Source: Microthrixaceae bacterium (GTDB lineage Bacteria > Actinomycetota > Acidimicrobiia > Acidimicrobiales > Iamiaceae). Taken from it: a stretch of DNA of 64,000 bases. Made by a program: the position numbers and the translations under genes. The notes under the pieces are model-generated. The model was not told the origin of the DNA, did not search any database, and saw nothing but the letters and a program-made list of their open reading frames with translations. The stretch spans positions 1 to 64,000 of the forward strand of contig JADJDU010000011.1 of NCBI GenBank assembly GCA_016702505.1. The letters are read 5' to 3'. Below are positions 54,760-63,086 of the stretch, in pieces. Every line of letters begins with the position of its first letter. Within the stretch, counting starts at the first letter, position 1.

Positions 54760-54835
54760 CCGTCGGTCTCCTCGACGAGTCACGGCGACGGCGACGGCGA
54801 CGGCGATCGAGGCGACAAAAGACAGGCGAATTGGT

Positions 54836-55267
54836 TCAGCTCGGCTCGGCAAACAACGACGTCGGGTGGATCCGTCGTCCTGACACCGTCGCCGGCTCGA
54901 TCCCGAGGACGTGACCCTTCTCGCCCTCGGCCCACGGCTTGGGCAGTAGGCCCGCGGCCTCCCACCGGGCAACCTCGTTCGGAAGTGCTTCGAAGAGCTG
55001 ACCCCGAACCACGACGCTCCAACCGCTGCGACCGGCTCGGTCGTAGTCGTCCACCTCGAAACAGACCGAACGGTGGACGGCATCGACCTTGGCGCCGGGA
55101 GCGGTAAGGACCACCACCCGGTGCCCGATCATGGCGTAATTGACCGGGAAGATGATCGGAGCCCCGCCTTCCACCACCGCAATACGCCCAAGCACGTGTT
55201 GCTCGAGAAGGGCCATGCACTCGCCTTGATCGATGATCTCGAGTCCGCTCCTGCGGTCAACCTGCAT
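54836..55267 (-). CDS. Pyridoxamine 5'-phosphate oxidase-family (FMN-binding split barrel) protein
   Basis: A 143-residue split-barrel flavin-fold protein, like the nitroreductase/PPOX-type proteins numerous in actinobacteria. It has the pattern MALLEQHVLGRIAVVEGGAPIIFPVNYAMIG, then VVVLTAPGAKVDAVHRSVCFEVDDYD, and VVVRGQLFEAL. The ATG at 55267 has GAGGAG nearby and is preferred to upstream in-frame codons. The cofactor may be FMN, F420 or heme; reaction unknown. Divergent from the CBS gene, which often regulates or accompanies such genes. Confidence 0.85.
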   Translation of the reverse strand: MQVDRRSGLEIIDQGECMALLEQHVLGRIAVVEGGAPIIFPVNYAMIGHRVVVLTAPGAKVDAVHRSVCFEVDDYDRAGRSGWSVVVRGQLFEALPNEVARWEAAGLLPKPWAEGEKGHVLGIEPATVSGRRIHPTSLFAEPS

Positions 55268-55451
55268 GATCGCTCCTCTCGTCAGGCCCATTCGCTGGCT
55301 CCGATGATGCCCCGAGATCAGGGGGCCTCGACAGGGCATTCGGTCATCTCTCTGTCACCGGTCCACCCCAGAGGCACAAGCGTGTCCACGTCGGCGGGTG
55401 CAGGGCCGAGGATGTGAAGCACCCACACCGCCATGGCGATACGGTGCCCAC

Positions 55452-55898
55452 ATGCCCTCCGAACTGATGAAGGTCGCCTCGGTACCGCCCGTCACCTGCC
55501 CCGAGTCGGCACCGCTGAGCCAAGCGGCCCGCACGATGTCCGAGCACGGGATCGGCTGCGTGGTCGTGATCGATGACGAGCGAACCGTCACGGGCATCCT
55601 CACCGACCGGGACATCGCGGTCCGGGCGGTGGGCCGGGAGATGGCGCCCGACACGAAGGTGTCCGAGGTGATGACGCGCGAGGTCGCGTCGGTTGCCACC
55701 CATGCCTCCACCCTCGATGCCGTCCGACAGATGGCCACCCGCCAATGTAGACGCCTGCCCGTGGTCGACGAACAGGGCGCAGTGCTAGGCGTGGTCTCAC
55801 TAGACGACATCTACAAGGCCGAGGGTGCGGTCATCTCGGAGATGAACGACGTGATCGGCAACCAGTGGACCGACATCCGCCAACGAATGCGCTACTAA
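55452..55898 (+). CDS. Tandem CBS domain protein
   Basis: A 148-residue protein made of two CBS domains (about 5-60 and 70-128), which bind adenosyl nucleotides. Repeat 1 has ARTMSEHGIGCVVVIDDER and GILTDRDIAVRAV; repeat 2 has AVRQMATRQCRRLPVVDEQG and GVVSLDDIYKAEG. There is no other domain, so it would act as a free energy or ligand sensor. ATG at 55452 is used. It precedes the SF1 helicase by 28 bp, so co-transcription is possible but a functional link is not clear. Confidence 0.92.
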   Translation: MPSELMKVASVPPVTCPESAPLSQAARTMSEHGIGCVVVIDDERTVTGILTDRDIAVRAVGREMAPDTKVSEVMTREVASVATHASTLDAVRQMATRQCRRLPVVDEQGAVLGVVSLDDIYKAEGAVISEMNDVIGNQWTDIRQRMRY

Positions 55899-55926
55899 CC
55901 GAATCCGACGGGAACCACCAGCAGCC

Positions 55927-58900
55927 ATGACCGGCACGTCCCGAGACGGGCGCGACGCCACCGTCAGGCAGGTTCTGGAGGTGTTGGCCCGCCTGGCACC
56001 GGACCGTCGGCTTCCCCGCTTCGATGTGACCAGGCCTGCGGACCCGCCGATGGCCTGGCTTGGCTTTTCCGGCCGGGCGGAGGACACCTTCACGCCCGAA
56101 CCCGAGAGCCTGGTCCGACCTCTGACCCCGGCACTGAGGGCACTGCACCGCTATGACGCAGTCAACCCCGAGTCGACCGACCTTCGACTGGGTTGGTTGT
56201 GGATCGCCGGCACCGCCGAGATAGATGGTGCCGAGCGACATCTATGCCTGCCACTCGTTTCTCGCCCGTTGACCATCAACGATCCACTCGGCCAAGCCGT
56301 CGGCCCTGCGGCTGGGAGCTGGCTTCGTGACGAAAGGCTGTGGCAACGGAAGGTTTCGATCAAGGGTGTGGGACCGTGGGACCTGTGGCCATTGGCTGAA
56401 GACGGGGCGGGCCTGGAGAGCTCAATCGAGTGGGGCGGTGGGGTGCTCGCCGATGACATAGCTCCCGAGCTGATGTCCCGCCTGACCAACCTTCGGGCCT
56501 GGGTCGACGCCGTGATCGCTGCATCGAGACTGCCGCCGGTAACCGAAATGCTTGGTCCAGGTACCGATCCACGCACCGTGGCGCGGGGCCGTGACGCCGG
56601 GCTGGTCGCGGTCACCGGATTCGGAGCCTACGCGGACGTTCCCCTGGATCCGGGCCGACCCCGTGATGCACTGCGGGGTTGGGCGATGACACCAGCGGTT
56701 GCAGATACAGCTTTCGCGTCGCTGTACGCGCCTCGTCCCGATCCCCCAGCAGAGACCGATCCGGAGGCTGCCGATAGCGTCGATCGCCTGCCACCCGTGC
56801 CCCTCACTACGGCGCAAGCCGAGGTGGTCTACCGGTCCCGCACGGCGGGGGTGACGGTGGTGTCGGGTCCTCCCGGAACTGGGAAGAGCCACACCGCCGC
56901 GGCGGTGGCGCTCGACGCGGTGGCCCGGGGAGAGTCGGTGTTGGTGGCCACCCGATCCGTCACCGCGGCCGAGGTGGTGGCCGGTCTTCTCGACGAGATG
57001 GGTGGACCGACGCCCGTGTTGTTCGGGGGTGGTCGCCAGGCTGGCGCGTTGGCGGCCAAGCTGGCCGATGGGCTGGGGGCCGTGAATACCCCTATTGGCC
57101 GCCACCGGGCCGTTGATGCCGACGGCCGCCAACGTCAGATCAGGGCGGCCGTGGCGGGTGAGCTCGACCTGGTGATCGATGCTCAGCACTGGGCCGAGGA
57201 ACTGTTGAACCTCACCACCCGATCGTTGGCCGCGCCCCGGCTGTTCGAGACCGATGACGGTTGTGACCCCACCGAGGCCCAGCAGTTGGCCCATGCCATC
57301 GACCGACCCCGGCGCCTTCTGGCGGGATGGAGGCGTCGGCGGGCCGAAGCCCGTTTCCGGAGCCTGGTGGGCGCTGATACCGCCACCGCGCTAGCTGAAG
57401 TTCTCGAGGCCGTTCGTGTCGCCGCCCTACGCGACCGGGCGGCACGGGCCCGCGTCGGCAACGAGGCACTCGACGAGCAGCGTTGGGCCGCGCTGGTCGA
57501 GGCCACAGCCGCCCACCGAAAGGCTTGGGCCGAGGCCTTGGCCGAGGAAGTGACCAGTCGACCTGGCCCCGACGAACGAAGGGAGGTAGCGGCGCTGGCC
57601 ACCGCTCTGCGAGCGGGGCGGGCGGGGCGTAGGGCTCATCTACTGGGTGTGGACGTGGCCACCCTCACCCGGGCGCTGCCGCTGTGGGTAGGCACGCTGG
57701 ATCAGATCGAGGGCCTGCTTCCGCCGCGTGCCGGTGAGTTCGATCTGGTGATCTTGGATGAGGCATCCCAGATCGATCAGGTGTCGGGTGCGGCGGCCCT
57801 GTTGAGGGCTCGACGCCTGGTCGTGGTCGGAGATCCCCGCCAGCTTCGGTTCGTGTCGTTCCTGTCCGACGAGGCGGTATCAGCCGCCATCGCCGCCACC
57901 GATCCCGCGACCGCCACGCCCCTGCCGGCCACCGGGTCCGAGGTGCCCTCCACTACTCCGACGGTCCTCCTGCCCGTGGATCGCCTCGACGTGCGACGGA
58001 TGAGCGCCTTCGATCTAGCCGCGGGGGTGGCAGCGGTGACCTTTCTGGACGAGCACTTCCGCTCGGTTCCGCACCTAATTGGCTTCTCGGCTGAGCGGTT
58101 CTACGGGGATCGGCTCACGATCGCTACCCGCCACCCCGCCAACGAGACTCGACTTGCCATCGTGTTACAGAGGGTCGCGGGGTCCAGAACGGATGGGGTC
58201 AACCAGGCCGAGGTCGATGCGGCATTGGTGTCGATCCTTGACCTGGCCCGCTCTCATCCGTCGTGGTCGTTGGGCCTGATCAGCCCATATCGGGCTCAGG
58301 TCGACGCCTTGGAGGCGGGCCTGGACCGGCCCGAGTTCGAGAACCTGGTGACGTCGGGTCGACTGAAGGTGGGTACGGTTCACGGGTTCCAGGGGCGCGA
58401 ATGCGACGCGGTGGTGGCATCGTTCGGAGTCGAGGCGACAGCCAGCCGCAGCCGAGCGTTTCTGGAGGATCCGAACCTGTTCAACGTTCTGGTCACCCGG
58501 GCCCGCGAGCACCTGGTTGCTTTGGCCACCGCCGAGGACCCACCCGCTGGTCTCTTCGCGGACTACCTGCGTTGGGCGGTCACCCCTCCCCCCGCCGTCG
58601 CGGGCTGCGGCGGCAGTGGGACCGCGTCGGGACAGGCGCAGAAGTGGCGGAACCAGCTAGCAGAGGTGATCATCGATGCCGGGGTGGTGGTACGGATCGA
58701 TTACCCGGTAGGACGCTGGACGGTGGACCTGGTGGTGGGTGACGGTGTCGACGCCGTGGCTGTTGCCACCTCGGTCCATCCTGATGGCGTCGACGCCCAC
58801 ATCGCCCGTCACCTCGCGCTGGATGCACTTGGGTGGACTCAGATCCATGCCTTCAGGGTTCGCTTCGATGCCGATCCGGTGCCCGTGGCTATGGATCTGA

Positions 58901-58938
58901 TCGGCCGGGTCAGGGGTCGGGACCCAGGCGGGACCTGA
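55927..58938 (+). CDS. Large SF1 (Upf1-like) helicase with C-terminal nuclease-like domain
   Basis: A 1003-residue protein. The N-terminal 300 residues are an unrecognised domain (DVTRPADPPMAWLGFSG, WLWIAGTAEIDGAERHL). The helicase core has Walker A SGPPGTGKSHTAAA (about 313-322), a long insertion with coiled-coil character (about 420-580), motif II LVILDEASQID (about 607), VVVGDPRQL (III), FLDEHFRSVPHLIGF (IV), VGTVHGFQGRECDAV (V, about 815) and NVLVTRAREHLV (VI). Residues of about 905-1003 (WRNQLAEVIIDAGVVVRIDY, VDLVVGDGVDAVAVATSVHP, HIARHLALDALGWTQIHAFR) look like a Vsr/DUF559-type nuclease with a probably altered active site. DNA repair or defence role inferred. Confidence 0.88.
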   Translation: MTGTSRDGRDATVRQVLEVLARLAPDRRLPRFDVTRPADPPMAWLGFSGRAEDTFTPEPESLVRPLTPALRALHRYDAVNPESTDLRLGWLWIAGTAEIDGAERHLCLPLVSRPLTINDPLGQAVGPAAGSWLRDERLWQRKVSIKGVGPWDLWPLAEDGAGLESSIEWGGGVLADDIAPELMSRLTNLRAWVDAVIAASRLPPVTEMLGPGTDPRTVARGRDAGLVAVTGFGAYADVPLDPGRPRDALRGWAMTPAVADTAFASLYAPRPDPPAETDPEAADSVDRLPPVPLTTAQAEVVYRSRTAGVTVVSGPPGTGKSHTAAAVALDAVARGESVLVATRSVTAAEVVAGLLDEMGGPTPVLFGGGRQAGALAAKLADGLGAVNTPIGRHRAVDADGRQRQIRAAVAGELDLVIDAQHWAEELLNLTTRSLAAPRLFETDDGCDPTEAQQLAHAIDRPRRLLAGWRRRRAEARFRSLVGADTATALAEVLEAVRVAALRDRAARARVGNEALDEQRWAALVEATAAHRKAWAEALAEEVTSRPGPDERREVAALATALRAGRAGRRAHLLGVDVATLTRALPLWVGTLDQIEGLLPPRAGEFDLVILDEASQIDQVSGAAALLRARRLVVVGDPRQLRFVSFLSDEAVSAAIAATDPATATPLPATGSEVPSTTPTVLLPVDRLDVRRMSAFDLAAGVAAVTFLDEHFRSVPHLIGFSAERFYGDRLTIATRHPANETRLAIVLQRVAGSRTDGVNQAEVDAALVSILDLARSHPSWSLGLISPYRAQVDALEAGLDRPEFENLVTSGRLKVGTVHGFQGRECDAVVASFGVEATASRSRAFLEDPNLFNVLVTRAREHLVALATAEDPPAGLFADYLRWAVTPPPAVAGCGGSGTASGQAQKWRNQLAEVIIDAGVVVRIDYPVGRWTVDLVVGDGVDAVAVATSVHPDGVDAHIARHLALDALGWTQIHAFRVRFDADPVPVAMDLIGRVRGRDPGGT

Positions 58939-59017
58939 CCACCGAGACCGTGGCGCGCCTGACCCCGGCCCGCTCCCGTTCGGAGGCCGCGGAGGCGGAC
59001 GGGTACCGTCATCGACC

Positions 59018-61930
59018 ATGGCCGACCGCTCTCCCACCGACCAGCCCGCTCACCGCTACGACGCATCCATGGCCGCCACCATCGAGGCCCGCTGGCAGGA
59101 TCGTTGGGAGGCCGAGGGCACCTTCCACACCCCCAACCCGGTGGGAGCGTTGAGCGAGGGCTTCGAGGCTGTGGCCGACCGCCCCAAGCGCTACGTGCTC
59201 GACATGTTCCCGTACCCGTCGGGGGTTGGCCTGCACGTGGGCCACCCGTTCGGCTTCATCGGCACCGACGTGTACGCCCGGTATCTGCGCATGACCGGCC
59301 ACAACGTGATGCACACCATGGGCTACGACGCCTTCGGTCTGCCCGCAGAGCAGTACGCCCTACAGACCAACACCCATCCCCGGGTCACCACCGAGACCAA
59401 CATCGCCAACATGCGTCGTCAGCTCCGGCGCCTGGGGCTGGCCCACGACCCGCGGCGGTCCATCTCCACCACCGACGAGGACTACTACCGCTGGACCCAG
59501 TGGATCTTCCTCCAGCTCTTCAACTCCTGGTACGACACCGCCGCCGACGACGGCGGCCGGGCCCGTCCGGTGAGCGAGCTGGAAGCCGAACTCGATGCCG
59601 GCACCCGTCAGCCCGATCCCGGCACCAACCCGAGCGGCCGCTCCTGGAGCGACCTCGATGCGACCGGACGGAGGGCCGTGCTCAACGCCCACCGTCTGGC
59701 CTACCTGGCTGAAGTGCCGGTGAACTGGTGCCCGGGTCTGGGAACGGTGCTGTCCAACGAGGAGGTCACCGCCGACGGGCGCAGCGAGCGGGGAAACTTC
59801 TTGGTGTTCCGGCGCCCCATGAAGCAGTGGATGCTGCGCATCACCGCCTACGCCGACCGCCTCATCGACGATCTGGAGCTGTTGGACTGGTCCGAGGCCA
59901 TCAAGACCCAACAACGCAACTGGATAGGCCGCTCCACCGGCGCCCAGGTCACGTTCTCCACCCCGGCTGGTCCGCTGGAGGTGTTCACCACCCGGCCCGA
60001 CACCTTGTTCGGCGCCACCTACATGGTGGTGGCACCCGAGCACCCCCTTGTCGGAGGGCTCACCGCTTCGGCTTGGCCGGAGGGCACCTCGCCGTCGTGG
60101 ACCGGCGGTGCCGCCACCCCGGCCGAGGCGGTGGAGGCCTATGTGGCCGTGGCCCGCAACCGTTCGGATCTGGATCGCCAAGCCGACGCCAAGGACAAGA
60201 CCGGGGTCTTCACCGGCTCGTTCGCCACCAACCCGGTCAACGGCGAACCTGTCCCGGTCTTCGTTGCCGACTACGTGCTCATGGGTTACGGCACCGGGGC
60301 GATCATGGCCGTTCCCGCCCACGACCAACGAGACTTCGACTTCGCCCGAGCCTTCGACCTAGACATCGTGGAGGTCGTCTCCCCCACCGACGCGTGGCGA
60401 GCCGAGAACGGGGTTGAGGCCGGCGCTCCGGCCGGGACGTGGCCGCTGGCCTTCACCGGTGACGGGGTGGCCACCAACTCGGCCAACTCCGATGTGAGCC
60501 TCGACGGCCTGGCGGTGGCCGAGGCCAAGGCCGCCATCACCGCCTGGCTGGAGTCGGCTGGCCTGGGCACGGGAACGGTGCAGTTCAAGTTGCGGGACTG
60601 GTTGTTCAGTCGTCAGCGCTACTGGGGGGAGCCGTTTCCGATCGTGTTCGGTGACGATGGTGAGCCTCGGGCCCTGCCCGCCTCGGCGTTGCCGGTGGTA
60701 CTGCCCCCCATGGAGGACTTCACTCCCCGAACCTCAGATGACGAGGACTCCGAGCCCGAGCCGCCGCTGGGTCGGGTGGATGATTGGACCACTGTCACCG
60801 TGGATCTGGGCGACGGTGACGGGCCCCAGGCCTACCGGCGCGAGGTCAACACCATGCCCAACTGGGCCGGGTCGTGCTGGTACGAGCTGCGCTATTGCGA
60901 TCCTGCCAACTCCGAGTCGTTCGTGGACCCGGTCAACGAGCGCTACTGGATGGGGCCGACCGACGACGACGATTGCGGCGGCACCGACCTGTACGTGGGC
61001 GGGGTCGAGCACGCCGTGCTCCACCTGCTCTACGCCCGTTTCTGGCACAAGGTGCTGTTCGACCTGGGCCATGTGTCCTCTCGTGAGCCTTTCCGACGCC
61101 TGTTCAACCAGGGCATGATCCAGGCCTACGCCTACTTGGACGACCGCGAGTTCTACGTGGAGGCATCCGAGGTGACCGAACGGGACGGTCGTTGGTTCCT
61201 GGGCGACGCGGAGGTGCGGCGGGAACTGGGGAAGATGGGCAAGTCGCTGAAGAACGCGGTGGCTCCCGACGAGATGTGTGAGCGTTACGGAGCCGACACG
61301 CTGCGGCTCTATGAGATGTTCAGTGGACCGCTGGATGTCAGCCGCCCCTGGGACACGACGGCGGTGGTGGGCATGTACCGCCTGCTCCAGCGGGTGTGGC
61401 GGTTGTTCGTGGACGAAGAGTCCGGGGATCTGCGCGTAGGTAACGGCGATCCCGACGAGGCCACCACTCGGGCCTTGCACCGGGCCATCGACGCTGTGCG
61501 CGAGGGTATGGAGACGTTGCGGTTCAACACCTCGATCGCCCGGATCACCGAGCTCACCAACCACCTCACCTCCGCCTTCCCCGATAGTGGCGTGCCCCGG
61601 GCCGTGGCCGAGCCTCTGGCCCTGCTGTTGGCCCCCGTAGCCCCGCATGTGGCCGAGGAGCTGTGGGCCCGGCTGGGACATCCCACGTCGCTGGCCTACG
61701 AACCCTTCCCGGTGGCAGTTCCGTCGTGGCTGGTCGATGACACAGTCGAGGTTCCGGTTTCGGTCAACGGGAAGGTGCGGTCCCGCATCACGGTTCCCGC
61801 TGATGCCGATGCTGCCGCTCTGGAGGCGGCGGCCCGGGCCGATGACAAGGTCGCGGCCCTGTTGGATGGGGCGACGGTCCGCAAGGTGATCGCGGTACCC
61901 GCCAAGATGGTCAACTTCGTAGTGGCCTGA
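59018..61930 (+). CDS. leuS: Leucyl-tRNA synthetase
   Basis: Class I aminoacyl-tRNA synthetase, 970 residues, charging tRNA-Leu. The HIGH motif is HVGH (73-76) in YPSGVGLHVGHPFGF, the KMSKS loop is KMGKSLKNAV (about 738), and the editing domain contains TTRPDTLFGATYMV and YGTGAIMAVPAHDQRDFDFA. It is longer than E. coli LeuS (860) owing to insertions such as the acidic DDEDSEPEPPLG loop. The ATG at 59018 gives MADRSPTDQPAHRYD. Convergent with the B12-binding regulator, 1 bp between stops. Confidence 0.97.
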   Translation: MADRSPTDQPAHRYDASMAATIEARWQDRWEAEGTFHTPNPVGALSEGFEAVADRPKRYVLDMFPYPSGVGLHVGHPFGFIGTDVYARYLRMTGHNVMHTMGYDAFGLPAEQYALQTNTHPRVTTETNIANMRRQLRRLGLAHDPRRSISTTDEDYYRWTQWIFLQLFNSWYDTAADDGGRARPVSELEAELDAGTRQPDPGTNPSGRSWSDLDATGRRAVLNAHRLAYLAEVPVNWCPGLGTVLSNEEVTADGRSERGNFLVFRRPMKQWMLRITAYADRLIDDLELLDWSEAIKTQQRNWIGRSTGAQVTFSTPAGPLEVFTTRPDTLFGATYMVVAPEHPLVGGLTASAWPEGTSPSWTGGAATPAEAVEAYVAVARNRSDLDRQADAKDKTGVFTGSFATNPVNGEPVPVFVADYVLMGYGTGAIMAVPAHDQRDFDFARAFDLDIVEVVSPTDAWRAENGVEAGAPAGTWPLAFTGDGVATNSANSDVSLDGLAVAEAKAAITAWLESAGLGTGTVQFKLRDWLFSRQRYWGEPFPIVFGDDGEPRALPASALPVVLPPMEDFTPRTSDDEDSEPEPPLGRVDDWTTVTVDLGDGDGPQAYRREVNTMPNWAGSCWYELRYCDPANSESFVDPVNERYWMGPTDDDDCGGTDLYVGGVEHAVLHLLYARFWHKVLFDLGHVSSREPFRRLFNQGMIQAYAYLDDREFYVEASEVTERDGRWFLGDAEVRRELGKMGKSLKNAVAPDEMCERYGADTLRLYEMFSGPLDVSRPWDTTAVVGMYRLLQRVWRLFVDEESGDLRVGNGDPDEATTRALHRAIDAVREGMETLRFNTSIARITELTNHLTSAFPDSGVPRAVAEPLALLLAPVAPHVAEELWARLGHPTSLAYEPFPVAVPSWLVDDTVEVPVSVNGKVRSRITVPADADAAALEAAARADDKVAALLDGATVRKVIAVPAKMVNFVVA

Positions 61931-61931
61931 T

Positions 61932-62759
61932 CTACGCAGTCACGGGTTGGCGGGTGGGTTTGGGCACGAGGCCCTCGATCAACTCAGCCAGACCGCGGGC
62001 GTCGGCAGCCCAGCCATCGGCGCCGCTCAATTCGGCAATCTCCGGGCTGGCCACAGCCTGACCGCCGGCCAGCACGGTGGTCGTCTCCAACCTCGACTTG
62101 AGGGTGGTGACCACATCTCGGGCATCGTCGAGATGGGGCGCGTGCGTCACTCCGACGCAGACGGCGGTCAAGCGATCCGCCCGCTCGGCAGCGGCCACGA
62201 ACACGGCCGCGGGGACATCGGTGCCGAGGTCGAGAACGGTGAAGTTCCTGAGACGCAACACGTCGGCGATGACGGTGAGCCCGAAGCCGTGGCTCTCGCC
62301 CGCTGGTGCCCCCACCACCACCGATCCTCGGGTGCGACCCCGACGCCGGAACCGGGCAGTCAGCAGAGCCGACATGCGGGTGCCCGACACCACCGCCAGG
62401 CGAGACGAGGCCAGGTCGGAGGGATCGTCGGTGGCATACACGGCCCGGGCCACCAGATCGACCAGCACCGACTCTGGCTCCCACCCCGCCACCAGGGCGG
62501 ATTCGACGACCAGCCAGGCACCGGGTTCGTCGGCCTCGATGAGTCGGTCTCGGAGGCGGCGTACCAGGTCGGATTCGTCGCCCGTGGCCGAGGGGGTGAG
62601 CAGAGCGGCCACGTCGTCTGCGTCCACCACCCACGCGGTACCGACCCGACGGGCCGGCAGGCGCCCCGATCGCACGTAGCGGTAGGCGGTCATGTAGTGG
62701 ACGTCGAGCAGGTTGGCCACCTGCTTCAGGTTGAGTTCCGACGCAACGCCTGAGTCCAT
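61932..62759 (-). CDS. HTH (excisionase-type) plus B12-binding domain regulator
   Basis: A 275-residue probable transcriptional regulator. Residues 8-60 form an excisionase/MerR-type HTH (LKQVANLLDVHYMTAYRYVRSGRLPARRVG, shown in outline). The C terminus (about 155-270) is a cobalamin-binding Rossmann domain with GESHGFG in place of DxHxxG, so the lower-ligand His is present, then VLDLGTDVP and the VLAGGQAVASP loop. The layout is that of CarH/LitR-type B12 photosensors, but no W-x9-EH motif is seen in the middle domain, so light sensing cannot be claimed. The ATG at 62759 lies behind a cobalamin riboswitch. Confidence 0.85.
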   Translation of the reverse strand: MDSGVASELNLKQVANLLDVHYMTAYRYVRSGRLPARRVGTAWVVDADDVAALLTPSATGDESDLVRRLRDRLIEADEPGAWLVVESALVAGWEPESVLVDLVARAVYATDDPSDLASSRLAVVSGTRMSALLTARFRRRGRTRGSVVVGAPAGESHGFGLTVIADVLRLRNFTVLDLGTDVPAAVFVAAAERADRLTAVCVGVTHAPHLDDARDVVTTLKSRLETTTVLAGGQAVASPEIAELSGADGWAADARGLAELIEGLVPKPTRQPVTA

Positions 62760-62799
62760 GAGACCTCCATCCTCGTGGCCGTGGACGCGGTGCCCACGG

Positions 62800-62905
62800 G
62801 CCCGGGAGGTGTCTGGCTTCCCCGGCAAGTCGGTCGTCGGGGTCACAGTGGCGGGACCGCTCCGGATTCGAACCGGATTCCCTACACCAGGCGGACCGAA
62901 CCTAG
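62800..62905 (-). promoter_or_regulatory. Cobalamin riboswitch
   Basis: Read on the minus strand from about 62905, it shows the conserved core of the family: GGTTCGGTCC, TAGGGAATCCGGTTCGAATC, GGAGCGGTCCCGCCACTG (the B12-box region) and GGGGAAGCCAGACACC. Its 3' end carries ACCTCC (62805-62810), complementary to the ribosome site GGAGGT (62763-62768) of the downstream B12-binding gene. This suggests that B12 binding blocks translation initiation. The element starts behind the 63000-63034 hairpin. Confidence 0.87.
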
Positions 62906-62999
62906 GGGCGATGGCTCTCCGCCCTCCAATCCATGCCCGCCAAGGAGGCGAGCGAACAGGCGAGCCGACCCACCCGGGCGAATTCGGGCGCCAACGGAA

Positions 63000-63034
63000 G
63001 CGACCCGGTGGCGTAGGGGACACCACCGGGTCGC
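63000..63034 (-). terminator. 12-bp perfect hairpin behind the toroid protein gene
   Basis: Arms GCGACCCGGTGG (63000-63011) and CCACCGGGTCGC (63023-63034) around an 11-nt loop, 53 bp past the minus-strand stop at 63087. No U tract. It separates that gene from the riboswitch, so the latter has its own promoter in between, or reads through. Confidence 0.65.
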
Positions 63035-63086
63035 GATCACGCCGAGCCCGCCAGCTCGGAGATGCAGTCGGCTCTCGCCGCCGCGA

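Noticed and set aside
54783..54810. CGGCGA hexamer repeat between convergent genes as a regulatory element
   Set aside because: Only four to five copies in a GC-rich gap with no symmetry or link to a start codon; simple slippage is sufficient.
62855..62885. TTCGAA-containing stem that looks like a tRNA T-arm
   Set aside because: There is no acceptor, D or anticodon arm at the required spacing; on the minus strand it is part of the cobalamin riboswitch core.
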